64,000 nt of DNA from assembly GCF_045038405.1 (NCBI RefSeq), contig NZ_CP173660.1, positions 1,922,001-1,986,000 of the forward strand. The letters are read 5' to 3'. Source of the stretch: Sellimonas caecigallum (GTDB taxonomy: Bacteria > Bacillota > Clostridia > Lachnospirales > Lachnospiraceae). The translations under genes and the position numbers were made by a program. Positions 33,537-42,871 of this stretch are shown piece by piece (positions within the stretch are counted from its first letter, which is position 1; every line of letters begins with the position of its first letter). The notes beneath the pieces were generated by a model. It was not told where the DNA came from. It did not search any database and saw only the letters and a list, made by a program, of their open reading frames with translations.

Positions 33537-34625
33537 ATGATATCAAATCAGATATTGCAAAACACGATTGAAGGATTGAAAGGGATAACAAGGATCGATT
33601 TATGTGTCATGGATATCGACGGGAAAGTGTTGGCATCAACATTTCAGGAAAACGGCGATTACGAGAATGCAGTGCTTTCTTTTGTGGCATCCCCTGCGGA
33701 CAGTCAGGTTATTCAGGGGTATCAGTTTTTTAAGATCTTTGATGAACATCAGTTGGAATATATTCTTCTGGCAAATGGTGGAAACGACGATGTCTACATG
33801 GTTGGAAAGATCGCGGCTTTTCAGATCCAGAATCTTCTCGTGGCCTATAAAGAGAGATTCGACAAAGACAATTTCATTAAAAACCTGCTTCTTGACAACC
33901 TGCTTTTAGTGGATATTTATAACCGCGCAAAAAAATTGCATATTGACACAGACGTCAGACGTGTTATCTTTATAATTGAGACTTCTCATGATAAAGACAC
34001 GAATGCACTGGACAGCGTGAGGAGCCTTCTTGGCGGAAAAGCCAGAGACTTTATCACGGCTGTGGACGAAAAGAACATTATCGTGGTAAAGGAACTTGCA
34101 TCCGGAGAAGGGTACGCTGAGATGGAAAAGGTTGCCCAGGAAATGCTTTCTATGTTAAAATCAGAAGGTGAAGAGGGGATCCATATCGCTTACGGTACCA
34201 TCGTCGGCGATATCAAGGAAGTGTCAAAGTCATACAAAGAAGCAAAACTTGCGCTTGATGTAGGAAAGATTTTCTTTGAAGAGAAAGATATCATTGCATA
34301 CAGTACACTTGGAATCGGACGGTTGATCTATCAGCTTCCGATCCCTCTGTGCAAAATGTTTATCCGTGAAATTTTCGAGGGTAAATCTCCGGATGATTTC
34401 GACGAAGAGACTCTTACGACAATCAATAAATTTTTTGAAAACAGCCTGAATGTCTCTGAGACGTCACGCCAGCTTTACATTCACAGGAACACGTTAGTGT
34501 ATCGGCTTGACAAGCTTCAGAAAAGTACAGGTCTTGATCTTAGAGTATTTGAGGATGCAATCACATTTAAGATTGCCCTGATGGTTGTCAAATACATGAA
34601 GTACATGGAGACACTTGAGTATTAA
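33537..34625 (+). CDS. CdaR-like (sugar diacid/PucR-type) transcriptional regulator
   Basis: A 362-residue regulator. The N-terminal part (about 1-125) is a diacid-recognition-like sensor (IDLCVMDIDGKVLAST), a GGDEF-like middle domain follows, and the C-terminus has the HTH_30 motif NVSETSRQLYIHRNTLVYRLDKLQKSTGLDL. CdaR proteins activate glycerate or glucarate genes in E. coli, but in Clostridia the target is usually unknown. No sugar-diacid enzyme is nearby; the next genes are ftsEX. AGAGGAG lies before the start. Confidence 0.85.
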   Translation: MISNQILQNTIEGLKGITRIDLCVMDIDGKVLASTFQENGDYENAVLSFVASPADSQVIQGYQFFKIFDEHQLEYILLANGGNDDVYMVGKIAAFQIQNLLVAYKERFDKDNFIKNLLLDNLLLVDIYNRAKKLHIDTDVRRVIFIIETSHDKDTNALDSVRSLLGGKARDFITAVDEKNIIVVKELASGEGYAEMEKVAQEMLSMLKSEGEEGIHIAYGTIVGDIKEVSKSYKEAKLALDVGKIFFEEKDIIAYSTLGIGRLIYQLPIPLCKMFIREIFEGKSPDDFDEETLTTINKFFENSLNVSETSRQLYIHRNTLVYRLDKLQKSTGLDLRVFEDAITFKIALMVVKYMKYMETLEY

Positions 34626-34673
34626 TCAACAATCAGAAAAATGGAGTATCAGTAATTAGCTAGGAGGAGACTT

Positions 34674-35360
34674 ATGATTGAATTTAAGGAAGTGACGAAA
34701 GAGTATTCCAAGGGAATTGCTGCTCTTAACGGCGTGAACTTAAAGATCGAAAAAGGAGAGTTCGCGTTTATCGTAGGGGACAGTGGTTCCGGGAAATCCA
34801 CACTGATCCGTCTGCTTATGAAGGAGTTGGATCCGACGAGTGGAAGCATCATCGTCAACGGCCAGAACCTGAACCGGCTGAAACACCGAAAAATTCCGGA
34901 GTACAGACGGCATCTCGGGGTTGTGTTTCAGGATTTCCGACTTCTGAAAGACAGAAATATTTATGAGAACATAGCATTTGCACTCCGCGTAACGGAGACT
35001 TCGCCTCGTATTATCAAGCAGAAAGTACCGGCAGCATTGTCTCTTGTAGGGCTCGCTCAGAAATACAAAGCATTTCCGAAAGAGCTTTCAGGGGGAGAAC
35101 AGCAGAGGGTTGCGATCGCGAGGGCGATCGTCAATGAGCCGGCGATCCTTCTGGCGGATGAGCCGACAGGTAACCTTGACCCGACAAATTCATGGGAGAT
35201 CATGAAACTGTTGGAAGAGGCAAATGACAGGGGGACGACGGTGCTTGTCGTTACGCATAATCAGGAGATTGTAAACGAGATGAAGAAGCGCGTTATCACA
35301 ATGAAAAAAGGGGTCATTGTAAGCGACGAGAAAAAAGGTGGGTATAATAATGAAAATTAG
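34674..35360 (+). CDS. ftsE: Cell division ATP-binding protein FtsE
   Basis: The ATPase of FtsEX, which drives cell-wall hydrolases at the division site. It has 228 residues with Walker A GDSGSGKSTL, Q-loop VFQDFRLL, signature LSGGEQQR, Walker B ILLADEPTGNLD and switch VVTHN. AGGAGGAG precedes the start. It overlaps ftsX by 11 bases. Confidence 0.96.
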   Translation: MIEFKEVTKEYSKGIAALNGVNLKIEKGEFAFIVGDSGSGKSTLIRLLMKELDPTSGSIIVNGQNLNRLKHRKIPEYRRHLGVVFQDFRLLKDRNIYENIAFALRVTETSPRIIKQKVPAALSLVGLAQKYKAFPKELSGGEQQRVAIARAIVNEPAILLADEPTGNLDPTNSWEIMKLLEEANDRGTTVLVVTHNQEIVNEMKKRVITMKKGVIVSDEKKGGYNNEN

Positions 35361-36258
35361 TACAGTAGGATATTCAACGAAACAGGGAGTCAAGAATATC
35401 TTCCGCAACAAACTGTTTTCGCTGGCTTCGATCGCCACGATGGCGGCATGTATTTTTGTGTTCGGGCTTTTCTTTTCCATTGTCATGAATTTTAATTATA
35501 TGGTCAAGAAAGCAGAGCAGGGTGTTGCGATCACGGTATTCTTCGAGGAAGGCACCCCGGATGACCAGATCAATGCAGTCGGGGAGGCGCTCAAGAAGGA
35601 AGAAGGAGTCCACAGAGTCGAATATGTGACCGGAGAACAAGCGTGGGAAGAATTCCAGAAAGACTACTTTAAAGGCAGCGAGGAGGCGGCGGAAGGGTTT
35701 GCAGACGACAATCCGCTTGTCAATTCCAATCACTATGAAGTATACATGGACGATGTATCCAAACAGCAGGATATCGTTGAACACGCTCAGGAGATGGACG
35801 GCGTAAGCAATGTCAATAAGTCGGATGTGGTGGCAAAGACTTTGACGAAGTTAAACAAACTGATCTGGTATGTCTCCATCGCCATCATCGTAATCTTGCT
35901 TGCTGTATCCGTATTTTTGATCAGCAATACAGTTACCATGGGGGTTACGGTCCGAAGGGAAGAAATTGCGATCATGAAATACATCGGAGCAAAGGATGGA
36001 TTTGTCCGGGCTCCATTTGTCATAGAAGGTCTGATCATCGGAATCCTCGGAGCAATCATCCCGCTTGTACTTCTCTATTTTATGTACAACAAAGCGGTGG
36101 CTTATATTATGGAACGCTTCAGCCTTCTAAACAATATCATTGATTTTATTCCGGTTTCAGAGGTTTACCATATGCTTCTGCCGATCGGCCTTGTACTGGG
36201 GGCAGGTATCGGTTTCCTTGGAAGTTTCATAACAATCCGTAAACATTTAAGGGCATAG
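35350..36258 (+). CDS. ftsX: Cell division protein FtsX
   Basis: The membrane half of FtsEX, 302 residues. TM1 is at about 21-43, followed by the large extracellular loop that contacts a hydrolase activator (about 44-175). Three more membrane segments lie at about 178-198, 222-245 and 268-292. KYIGAKDGFVRAPFVIEG is the typical cytoplasmic coupling region. Start at 35350 (MKISTVGYS), preceded by AAGGTGG. The next gene encodes an EnvC-like protein, the expected partner. Confidence 0.96.
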   Translation: MKISTVGYSTKQGVKNIFRNKLFSLASIATMAACIFVFGLFFSIVMNFNYMVKKAEQGVAITVFFEEGTPDDQINAVGEALKKEEGVHRVEYVTGEQAWEEFQKDYFKGSEEAAEGFADDNPLVNSNHYEVYMDDVSKQQDIVEHAQEMDGVSNVNKSDVVAKTLTKLNKLIWYVSIAIIVILLAVSVFLISNTVTMGVTVRREEIAIMKYIGAKDGFVRAPFVIEGLIIGILGAIIPLVLLYFMYNKAVAYIMERFSLLNNIIDFIPVSEVYHMLLPIGLVLGAGIGFLGSFITIRKHLRA

Positions 36259-36278
36259 TCCCGGGAGGACAAAAGAAG

Positions 36279-37496
36279 ATGGAAAAACGACGAGTCAGAC
36301 GCATTGCGGCAGCGGCCATGTCCGGTTTCCTGACGTTGAGTCTCGTAGTTCCGGTTCACGCAGACTCCATCTCAGATGCACAGCAGAAAGGACAGCAGCT
36401 TGAACAACAAAAAAATACGGCGGAAAATGAAAAGAATTCTCTTTCCGCACAGCTGAACCAGGTTGTGAGTGATATGGAAGATGCTGAAAAGAAACTGACG
36501 GCAAAGCAAGATGAGATAAAAACTGCGCAGGATGAGCTTGTAAAAGCACAGATTCAGGAAAATGATCAGTATGAAGCAATGAAACTGCGCATAAAATATA
36601 TGTATGAGAACGGAAATACGAGCCTTATCGAAGTTCTGTTCAGCGCCAAGAGTATGGGAGATCTCCTGAATAAGGCAGAGTACGTAAAGACGATCTCTGA
36701 GTATGACAGAGAAATGCTGGAGAAATATGAGAATCTCACAAAAGAAGTGGAGAAGAAAGAAAAAGCTCTTCAGAAAGAAGAGGAAGAGCTGAAAACACTT
36801 CAAAATGATTTGATACAGAAGAAGGATAACGTAAACAAACTGCTTCAGGAAAAGCAGGTGGAGATTGCAAGTCTGGAAACACAGATCGGAGAAAATGCTG
36901 CAAAACTTCAGCAGTTGATCAAAGAGGCGCAGGAAGCCAAGAGACGGCAGGAAGAGGCAGCGGCAGCAAAGAAAGCTGCAGAAGAAGCTGCAAAAGACAA
37001 ACAGCAGTCTCAGAATAAACCGTCCAATGGAGGCGGTTCCGCAAATTCCGGAAACAGCGGTTCATCCGGTTCCGGCGGAAGCGGTGGAGGAGGATCCCAC
37101 GTGTCTGGAAATGGAACTTTATCCTACCCGGTTGCAAACCCGAGGATCACAAGTGGATTCGGATACAGAGAAGCTCCGACAGAAGGGGCGACGTCACGCC
37201 ATGATGGTGTCGATTTTGGAGCTGCAACAGGGACACCGATTTACGCTTCAGCGGATGGCACGGTTGTTACTTCCGCTTACAACAGCGCAAGAGGAAATTA
37301 TGTAGTTATCAACCATGGAAACGGAATGCAGACATGGTATCAGCACTGCAGTGCGGTTTATGTGACTCAGGGACAGAAAGTGTCCAGAGGACAGAATATT
37401 GCGGCAGTCGGTGCGACAGGCATTGTGACAGGACCTCATCTTCACTATGAAGTCCATGTAAACGGTGTGCCGGTAGACCCGATGAATTATTTATAA
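36279..37496 (+). CDS. EnvC-like coiled-coil M23 peptidase, FtsEX partner
   Basis: A 405-residue exported murein hydrolase or activator. A signal peptide ends near HADSIS. A long coiled coil (about 30-235) is followed by a Gly/Ser-rich linker (about 250-285) and a LytM/M23 domain. The zinc-ligand motifs look intact: RHDGVDFGA for the H-x3-D pair, and the final HLHYE. It is therefore probably an active endopeptidase, unlike E. coli EnvC. The order ftsE-ftsX-envC and the coiled coil indicate gating by FtsEX at the septum (inferred). ctpA follows by 27 bases. Confidence 0.92.
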   Translation: MEKRRVRRIAAAAMSGFLTLSLVVPVHADSISDAQQKGQQLEQQKNTAENEKNSLSAQLNQVVSDMEDAEKKLTAKQDEIKTAQDELVKAQIQENDQYEAMKLRIKYMYENGNTSLIEVLFSAKSMGDLLNKAEYVKTISEYDREMLEKYENLTKEVEKKEKALQKEEEELKTLQNDLIQKKDNVNKLLQEKQVEIASLETQIGENAAKLQQLIKEAQEAKRRQEEAAAAKKAAEEAAKDKQQSQNKPSNGGGSANSGNSGSSGSGGSGGGGSHVSGNGTLSYPVANPRITSGFGYREAPTEGATSRHDGVDFGAATGTPIYASADGTVVTSAYNSARGNYVVINHGNGMQTWYQHCSAVYVTQGQKVSRGQNIAAVGATGIVTGPHLHYEVHVNGVPVDPMNYL

Positions 37497-37523
37497 ATTG
37501 TGGCAGAACAGGAATGGACAGAC

Positions 37524-38720
37524 ATGATAAATCAGATCAGACATAAAAGAACATTTGTAAAAGGGGCGCTTTATGGCGCCCTTGCCGCGTTTCTGACGTG
37601 CGCAGTGATTTTTACCGGGCTTATATTGACGGGAAAGATCAGTATTTATACAGGAGCCATCAGCGCCGGTACGGCCAAGAAGGCGCAGCAGCTGGAGCGG
37701 CTGATTGAGAGCCAGTACCTTTACCCGGAAGATATCAAAGAGAATACGCAGCAGGATCTGTCTTTAAAGGGATATGTGGCTTCTCTCGGAGACCCGTATT
37801 CCTCGTATTATAACCAGGAAGAGACAAAAGAGCTTCTCCAGTCGTCGGAAGGAGAATACGCGGGGATAGGAGCTCTTATGAGCCAGGATCCGGAGACAGG
37901 GGAAATAAAGGTAGAGGAAGTGTACGAGGACTCCCCTGCAAAAAAGGCCGGAATGAAAAAAGGGGACATATTCTACGCCATAGACGGAGAAGCGCTTGAA
38001 GAGGAACCCCTGTCCGATGTAGTTTCAAAAGTAAAAGGAGAAGAAGGTACGAAAGTTACCATTACTGTACTTCGGGAATCAAACAAAGTAGAACTTGAGA
38101 TCACGCGGGGGATCGTGGAAAACCATACGGTCACGGCGGAGATGAAGGACGATGGGATCGGATATCTTAAGATAAGTGAGTTTGACAACGTCACATATAA
38201 ACAGTTTCAGGATGGCCTTTCAGAGCTGGAAGAACAAGGAATGAAAGGGCTTGTGGTGGATCTCAGAGACAATCCGGGCGGCAATCTGACTACCGTCTGT
38301 GAGATTCTGGATCTCATCCTGCCGGAAGGGACGATCGTCTACACGGAGGATAAGAATGGAAAACGGATTGACACGGAAAAATCCGATGAAGAGCATCAGT
38401 TTACAAAGCCGTTAGCTGTTCTCGTAAATGGAAACAGTGCAAGTGCTTCCGAGATTTTTACCGGGGCAGTGCAGGACTATGAAGTCGGGACGATCGTCGG
38501 CACAAAGACGTTTGGCAAAGGAATCGTACAGACGATCTTTCCGCTTCGGGACGGATCGAGTGTTAAGCTGACGACGGCACAGTATTTCACGCCGGACGGC
38601 AGAAGCATCCACAAAAAAGGAATCACTCCGGATGTTGAAGTGGAATATGAAAAGGCAGAGAACGGAACAGATAACCAGCTGGAAAAAGCGCTCGATGTCA
38701 TAAAAGGAGAAATCAAATAA
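37524..38720 (+). CDS. C-terminal processing peptidase (S41, CtpA-like)
   Basis: A 398-residue membrane-anchored serine protease. One TM segment (about 14-37) is followed by a PDZ domain (EEVYEDSPAKKAGMKKGD) and the S41 catalytic domain with the nucleophile Ser in VNGNSASASEIF and Lys in GTKTFGKGIVQ. Such proteases trim or degrade cell-wall hydrolases. Its place right after FtsEX and an M23 enzyme fits that role. I chose ATG 37524 (AGGAATGG upstream) over the GTG at 37500, which lacks a site. Confidence 0.92.
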   Translation: MINQIRHKRTFVKGALYGALAAFLTCAVIFTGLILTGKISIYTGAISAGTAKKAQQLERLIESQYLYPEDIKENTQQDLSLKGYVASLGDPYSSYYNQEETKELLQSSEGEYAGIGALMSQDPETGEIKVEEVYEDSPAKKAGMKKGDIFYAIDGEALEEEPLSDVVSKVKGEEGTKVTITVLRESNKVELEITRGIVENHTVTAEMKDDGIGYLKISEFDNVTYKQFQDGLSELEEQGMKGLVVDLRDNPGGNLTTVCEILDLILPEGTIVYTEDKNGKRIDTEKSDEEHQFTKPLAVLVNGNSASASEIFTGAVQDYEVGTIVGTKTFGKGIVQTIFPLRDGSSVKLTTAQYFTPDGRSIHKKGITPDVEVEYEKAENGTDNQLEKALDVIKGEIK

Positions 38721-38730
38721 ATGGATATAG

Positions 38731-38762
38731 AAAAGGAATGATATTTTTCATTCCTTTTTTTT
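38731..38762 (+). terminator. Intrinsic terminator of the ftsEX-ctpA operon
   Basis: AAAGGAATGA (38732-38741) pairs with TCATTCCTTT (38748-38757), followed by further T residues. Confidence 0.9.
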
Positions 38763-38770
38763 GCTTCCTA

Positions 38771-38779
38771 TGGTAAAAT
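38771..38779 (+). promoter_or_regulatory. Extended -10 promoter for the pyr cluster
   Basis: TGGTAAAAT, an extended -10 (TGn plus TAAAAT at 38774-38779), with no good -35. It is the only promoter-like sequence between the terminator and pyrC. No PyrR attenuator hairpin is visible in the roughly 60-base leader. Confidence 0.5.
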
Positions 38780-38848
38780 AGACTGGACTAAGAATGTGTA
38801 ACTGAGCCTTCGGGTGTGTGCATATATACAGAAAGGAAAGTGAACACG

Positions 38849-40180
38849 ATGAAAACATGGATTCAAAACGGACATGTGTTGGATCCGCTGACTGGGACTG
38901 ATAAGGTGTGCGATGTCCTGGTAAGCGGATCCAGGATCGAAAAAGTGGGAACAGACACAGAGATACACGATAGTCTGAAAGGACAGGAGGATGTGCAGAA
39001 GCTGGATGCAAAAGGATGCTATGTCATGCCAGGATTTATTGATCTGCACGTGCATCTCAGAGACCCGGGACTGACATATAAGGAAACGCTGAAGACAGGA
39101 GGGGAGGCAGCAGCCAGAGGCGGAGTGACGACGATGTGTGCTATGCCGAACACGAAACCTGTCATTGACACGAAAGAAAAGGTGGAAGAGGTACACAGGA
39201 GGGCAAAGGAAGAATCGCCTGTGCACATCATCCAGCTTGGAGCTATCACAGTAGGGGAAGAAGGAAAAGAACTGGCGGATCTGAAAGGTATGGCGGAGGC
39301 TGGATGCATCGCGGTTTCCGAGGATGGAAAATCCGTCATGGGATCTGCTATCTACCGGGAAGCGATGAAGCTTGCCGCAAAATATGGACTCAAAGTGTTT
39401 GCTCACTGTGAGGAGATCGACCTTCGGAAAGATCCGGACACCGGGGAAGACGGAGTCATGAACAAATGCAGCCGTTCGGAAGAACTTGGCCTTCCGGGAA
39501 TTACCAATTCCGTGGAGGATATCATCACAGCAAGGGATATCTTTCTGGCAAAAGATACCGGAGTACACCTGCATCTATGCCACTGTTCCACGAAAGGAAC
39601 CGTAGACCTGATGCGGATGGCAAAAGAAGAAGGCATTTCTGTGACGGCAGAAGTCTGCCCGCATCATTTTACCTTGACGGCGGATGATATCACAGAGGAC
39701 AATGGAAGATTCAAGATGAATCCTCCGCTTCGGGAAACAAAAGATGTGGAAGCGCTGCGCCAGGGACTCAAAGAAGGGATCATGGATGCCATTTCCACTG
39801 ACCATGCTCCGCACAGCGAGGAAGAAAAAAATGTTCCGATGAGAAAGGCTGCATTTGGCATTGTCGGACTTGAGACAAGTGCGTCTCTGACTTATACGGA
39901 ACTTGTGGAAACAGGGATACTCACGCCGATGCAGATGGCAGAGAGAATGAGTCTTGCGCCTGCCAAGATCCTCGGCTTTGATGACAAAGGTTCCGTTTCA
40001 GAAGGAAAGGCAGCAGACATTGTCGTGTTCGACCCGTCAAGGGAGTACGAGATCGACACAGATACCTTCCGGTCTATGGGAAAGAATACGCCATTTGACG
40101 GATGGAAAGTAAAAGGGGATGTCAAATACACACTTGTAGACGGAAAACTCGTATACCAAAACGAAGCATACAACGAATAG
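38849..40180 (+). CDS. pyrC: Dihydroorotase
   Basis: Type I dihydroorotase, 443 residues, closing carbamoyl-aspartate to dihydroorotate in pyrimidine synthesis. The metal-binding motif DLHVHLRDPG, the substrate loop KMNPPLR and the catalytic Asp region ISTDHAPHS are present. The start at 38849 (MKTWIQNGHV) has GGAAAG upstream. It is first in the pyrC-pyrF-pyrK-pyrD-pyrE cluster. carAB and pyrB are not in the window. Confidence 0.96.
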   Translation: MKTWIQNGHVLDPLTGTDKVCDVLVSGSRIEKVGTDTEIHDSLKGQEDVQKLDAKGCYVMPGFIDLHVHLRDPGLTYKETLKTGGEAAARGGVTTMCAMPNTKPVIDTKEKVEEVHRRAKEESPVHIIQLGAITVGEEGKELADLKGMAEAGCIAVSEDGKSVMGSAIYREAMKLAAKYGLKVFAHCEEIDLRKDPDTGEDGVMNKCSRSEELGLPGITNSVEDIITARDIFLAKDTGVHLHLCHCSTKGTVDLMRMAKEEGISVTAEVCPHHFTLTADDITEDNGRFKMNPPLRETKDVEALRQGLKEGIMDAISTDHAPHSEEEKNVPMRKAAFGIVGLETSASLTYTELVETGILTPMQMAERMSLAPAKILGFDDKGSVSEGKAADIVVFDPSREYEIDTDTFRSMGKNTPFDGWKVKGDVKYTLVDGKLVYQNEAYNE

Positions 40181-40192
40181 GAGAGAAGAAAC

Positions 40193-41119
40193 ATGATCAA
40201 TAAATTAGTGGAAAATATCAAAAAGACAAATGCACCGATCGTAGTAGGACTGGATCCGATGCTGGGCTATATTCCGGATCACGTTAAGGAAAAGGCGTTT
40301 GGAGAGTTTGGAGAAACGCTGGATGGGGCGGCAGAGGCAATCTGGCAGTTTAACAAAGCCATCGTAGACCAGACATACGATCTGATCCCAGCAGTAAAAC
40401 CACAGATCGCTATGTATGAGCAGTTTGGGATCCCGGGTCTGATGGCCTTCAAAAAGACTGTTGATTACTGTAAGGAAAAAGGACTGGTTGTCATCGGAGA
40501 TATCAAGCGCGGCGATATCGGCTCTACTTCCGCTGCCTATGCGACAGGCCATCTCGGAAAAGTGACAGTTGGAAGCAAGAGCTATGCACCGTTTGACGAA
40601 GATTTTGTGACGGTCAATCCGTACCTCGGATCAGACGGAGTGAACCCGTTCATCGATGTCTGCAAAGAAGAGAAAAAAGGACTTTTCATCCTTGTAAAGA
40701 CATCCAATCCATCAAGCGGAGAATTTCAGGATCAGCTGATCGATGGACGCCCGCTCTATGAACTGGTCGGAGAGAAAGTGGCAGAGTGGGGAGAAAGCTG
40801 CATGGGAGATGAGTACAGCTACATTGGAGCGGTAGTAGGCGCGACATATCCGGAGATGGGAAAAGTGCTCAGAAAGATCATGCCGAAATCCTACATCCTC
40901 GTACCGGGTTACGGCGCCCAGGGAGGACAGGGAAAAGACCTTGTACACTTCTTCAATGAAGACGGACTTGGTGCTATCGTCAACTCGTCAAGAGGTATCA
41001 TTGCAGCATATAAACAGGAAAAATACGCAAAATTTGGAGCTGAGAATTTTGCCGATGCATCAAGAGCGGCAGTGGAAGATATGATCGCAGATATCAGCCA
41101 GGCACTGGGCAACAGATAA
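40193..41119 (+). CDS. pyrF: Orotidine 5'-phosphate decarboxylase, long (type 2) form
   Basis: Converts OMP to UMP. At 308 residues it belongs to the longer subgroup rather than the ~240-residue B. subtilis type. Catalytic Lys and Asp residues lie in VIGDIKRGDIGSTSAAYA, with the substrate loop VGLDPML at the N-terminus and the phosphate site VPGYGAQGG. GGAGAGAAG precedes the ATG, 12 bases after pyrC. Confidence 0.95.
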   Translation: MINKLVENIKKTNAPIVVGLDPMLGYIPDHVKEKAFGEFGETLDGAAEAIWQFNKAIVDQTYDLIPAVKPQIAMYEQFGIPGLMAFKKTVDYCKEKGLVVIGDIKRGDIGSTSAAYATGHLGKVTVGSKSYAPFDEDFVTVNPYLGSDGVNPFIDVCKEEKKGLFILVKTSNPSSGEFQDQLIDGRPLYELVGEKVAEWGESCMGDEYSYIGAVVGATYPEMGKVLRKIMPKSYILVPGYGAQGGQGKDLVHFFNEDGLGAIVNSSRGIIAAYKQEKYAKFGAENFADASRAAVEDMIADISQALGNR

Positions 41120-41140
41120 ATCAGGCAAGGGGAAAACGAA

Positions 41141-41923
41141 ATGGCAGAAAGAGAAAAAGAATTGGCAGTTGTCTCTTCACAGGAGCAGCTGGCAGATGGA
41201 ATCTTCAGTATGTGGCTGAAGACGAAAGCATCGCAGAACGCGGTTCCGGGACAGTTTATTTCCATGTACACAAACGATGGGACAAAGCTGCTGCCGCGAC
41301 CGATCAGTATCTGTGAGATTGACAAAGAAAAAGGAATGCTCCGGGTCGTATACCGGGTAACCGGGGAACATACCGGGACAGAAGAATTTTCAAGGATGAA
41401 GGAAGGAGACACTCTTCCGGTCATCGGACCGCTTGGAAACGGCTTCCCGCTGGAAGCGGCACGCGGAAAGAAGGCGTTTCTCATGGGCGGAGGGATCGGA
41501 GTACCGCCGATCTTAGAACTGGCAAAACAGCTTGACTGTGAAAAACAGATTATCGTAGGGTATCGCGATGCCCAGACTTTTTTGAGAGAAGAGTTTGAGG
41601 CTAATGGAAGCGTCTATATATCCACAGAAGATGGAAGCGTGGGAACAAAAGGAAATGTCATGGACGCCATCCGGGAAAATGATATCACGGCAGATGTGAT
41701 CTATGCGTGCGGACCGACGCCGATGCTTCGGGCAATCAAATCGTATGCCGAAGAAAAAGGAATTCCGTGTTACATCTCTCTGGAAGAGAGAATGGCCTGC
41801 GGGATCGGAGCCTGCCTTGCGTGTGTGTGCAAGACAAAGGGAGTTGATCATCACAGCCATGTACACAATGCACGAATCTGTAAAGATGGTCCGGTATTTC
41901 TTTCTACGGAGGTGGAATTATAA
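41141..41923 (+). CDS. pyrK: Dihydroorotate dehydrogenase electron-transfer subunit
   Basis: PyrK passes electrons from the PyrD flavin to NAD through FAD and a 2Fe-2S cluster. The 260-residue protein has the FAD motif RPISICEID, the nucleotide-binding GGGIGVPPILELAKQL and the cluster cysteines in CGIGACLACVC with a later Cys in ARICKDGPVF. Its stop overlaps pyrD by one base (TAATG), as expected for a fixed heterotetramer ratio. Confidence 0.96.
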   Translation: MAEREKELAVVSSQEQLADGIFSMWLKTKASQNAVPGQFISMYTNDGTKLLPRPISICEIDKEKGMLRVVYRVTGEHTGTEEFSRMKEGDTLPVIGPLGNGFPLEAARGKKAFLMGGGIGVPPILELAKQLDCEKQIIVGYRDAQTFLREEFEANGSVYISTEDGSVGTKGNVMDAIRENDITADVIYACGPTPMLRAIKSYAEEKGIPCYISLEERMACGIGACLACVCKTKGVDHHSHVHNARICKDGPVFLSTEVEL

Positions 41924-42828
41924 TGGCTGATACAAGAGTAAATATCGCGGGAGTAGAATGGAAAAATCCGGTTACAACAGCATCCGGGACATTTGGATCC
42001 GGTGCAGAGTTCTGTGATTTCGTGGATCTGAATAAACTTGGAGCTGTCACGACAAAAGGGGTGGCCAACGTACCGTGGGAAGGAAACGCGACGCCGCGCG
42101 TAGCGGAAGTGTACGGTGGAATGATGAACGCGGTGGGACTCCAGAATCCAGGGATTGATGTGTTCTGCGAGAGAGATATCCCGTTTCTGCGCCAGTATGA
42201 TACGAACATCATCGTAAATGTGTGCGGACGTTCAGAGGAAGACTACTGTGAAGTCGTAGAACGCCTGGCCAATGAGGACGTGGATATGCTGGAGATCAAC
42301 ATCTCCTGTCCGAATGTGAAAGAAGGAGGAATCGCATTCGGCCAGAATCCAAAAGCCGCAGAAGCCATCACAAAAGCAGTGAAGAAATACGCAAAACAGC
42401 CGGTTATCATGAAGCTGAGCCCGAATGTCACAGACATTACCGAGATGGCAAGGGCGGTAGAAGCAGGGGGAGCGGATGCGGTATCCCTCATCAATACACT
42501 GACCGGTATGAAGATCGATATCAATAGAAGACAGTTTGTACTGGCCAATAAGACAGGAGGAGTATCCGGGCCGATCGTGAAACCGATCGCGGTACGCATG
42601 GTGTACCAGGTGGCAAATGCGGTGGCCATTCCGGTCATCGGAATGGGAGGTATCTCCACTTGGGAAGACGCTGTGGAGTTTCTTCTTGCGGGAGCAAGCG
42701 CAGTGTCCGTCGGAACAGCAAACTTTTTCCAGCCAAACGTCACGGAAGAGATCGCTGCAGGAATCGAAGCCTACATGGACAAAAACGGATTTGGCACGGT
42801 GGCTGACATGGTCGGTATCGTAAAATAG
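41923..42828 (+). CDS. pyrD: Dihydroorotate dehydrogenase, class 1B catalytic subunit
   Basis: Oxidises dihydroorotate to orotate using FMN. The 301-residue protein has TASGTFGSG at the N-terminus, the active-site Cys in EINISCPNVKEGG (Cys marks class 1B) and FMN sites VIGMGGIS and GASAVSVGTANF. It works with the adjacent PyrK. Confidence 0.97.
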   Translation: MADTRVNIAGVEWKNPVTTASGTFGSGAEFCDFVDLNKLGAVTTKGVANVPWEGNATPRVAEVYGGMMNAVGLQNPGIDVFCERDIPFLRQYDTNIIVNVCGRSEEDYCEVVERLANEDVDMLEINISCPNVKEGGIAFGQNPKAAEAITKAVKKYAKQPVIMKLSPNVTDITEMARAVEAGGADAVSLINTLTGMKIDINRRQFVLANKTGGVSGPIVKPIAVRMVYQVANAVAIPVIGMGGISTWEDAVEFLLAGASAVSVGTANFFQPNVTEEIAAGIEAYMDKNGFGTVADMVGIVK

Positions 42829-42871
42829 AACAAAGAGCATAAAAGCCCATAAATATGGAGGTTAATGAGAT

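Noticed and set aside
37500..37523. GTG start for the CtpA-type protease
   Set aside because: No ribosome binding site precedes it, whereas ATG 37524 has AGGA at suitable distance and gives a normal TM anchor.
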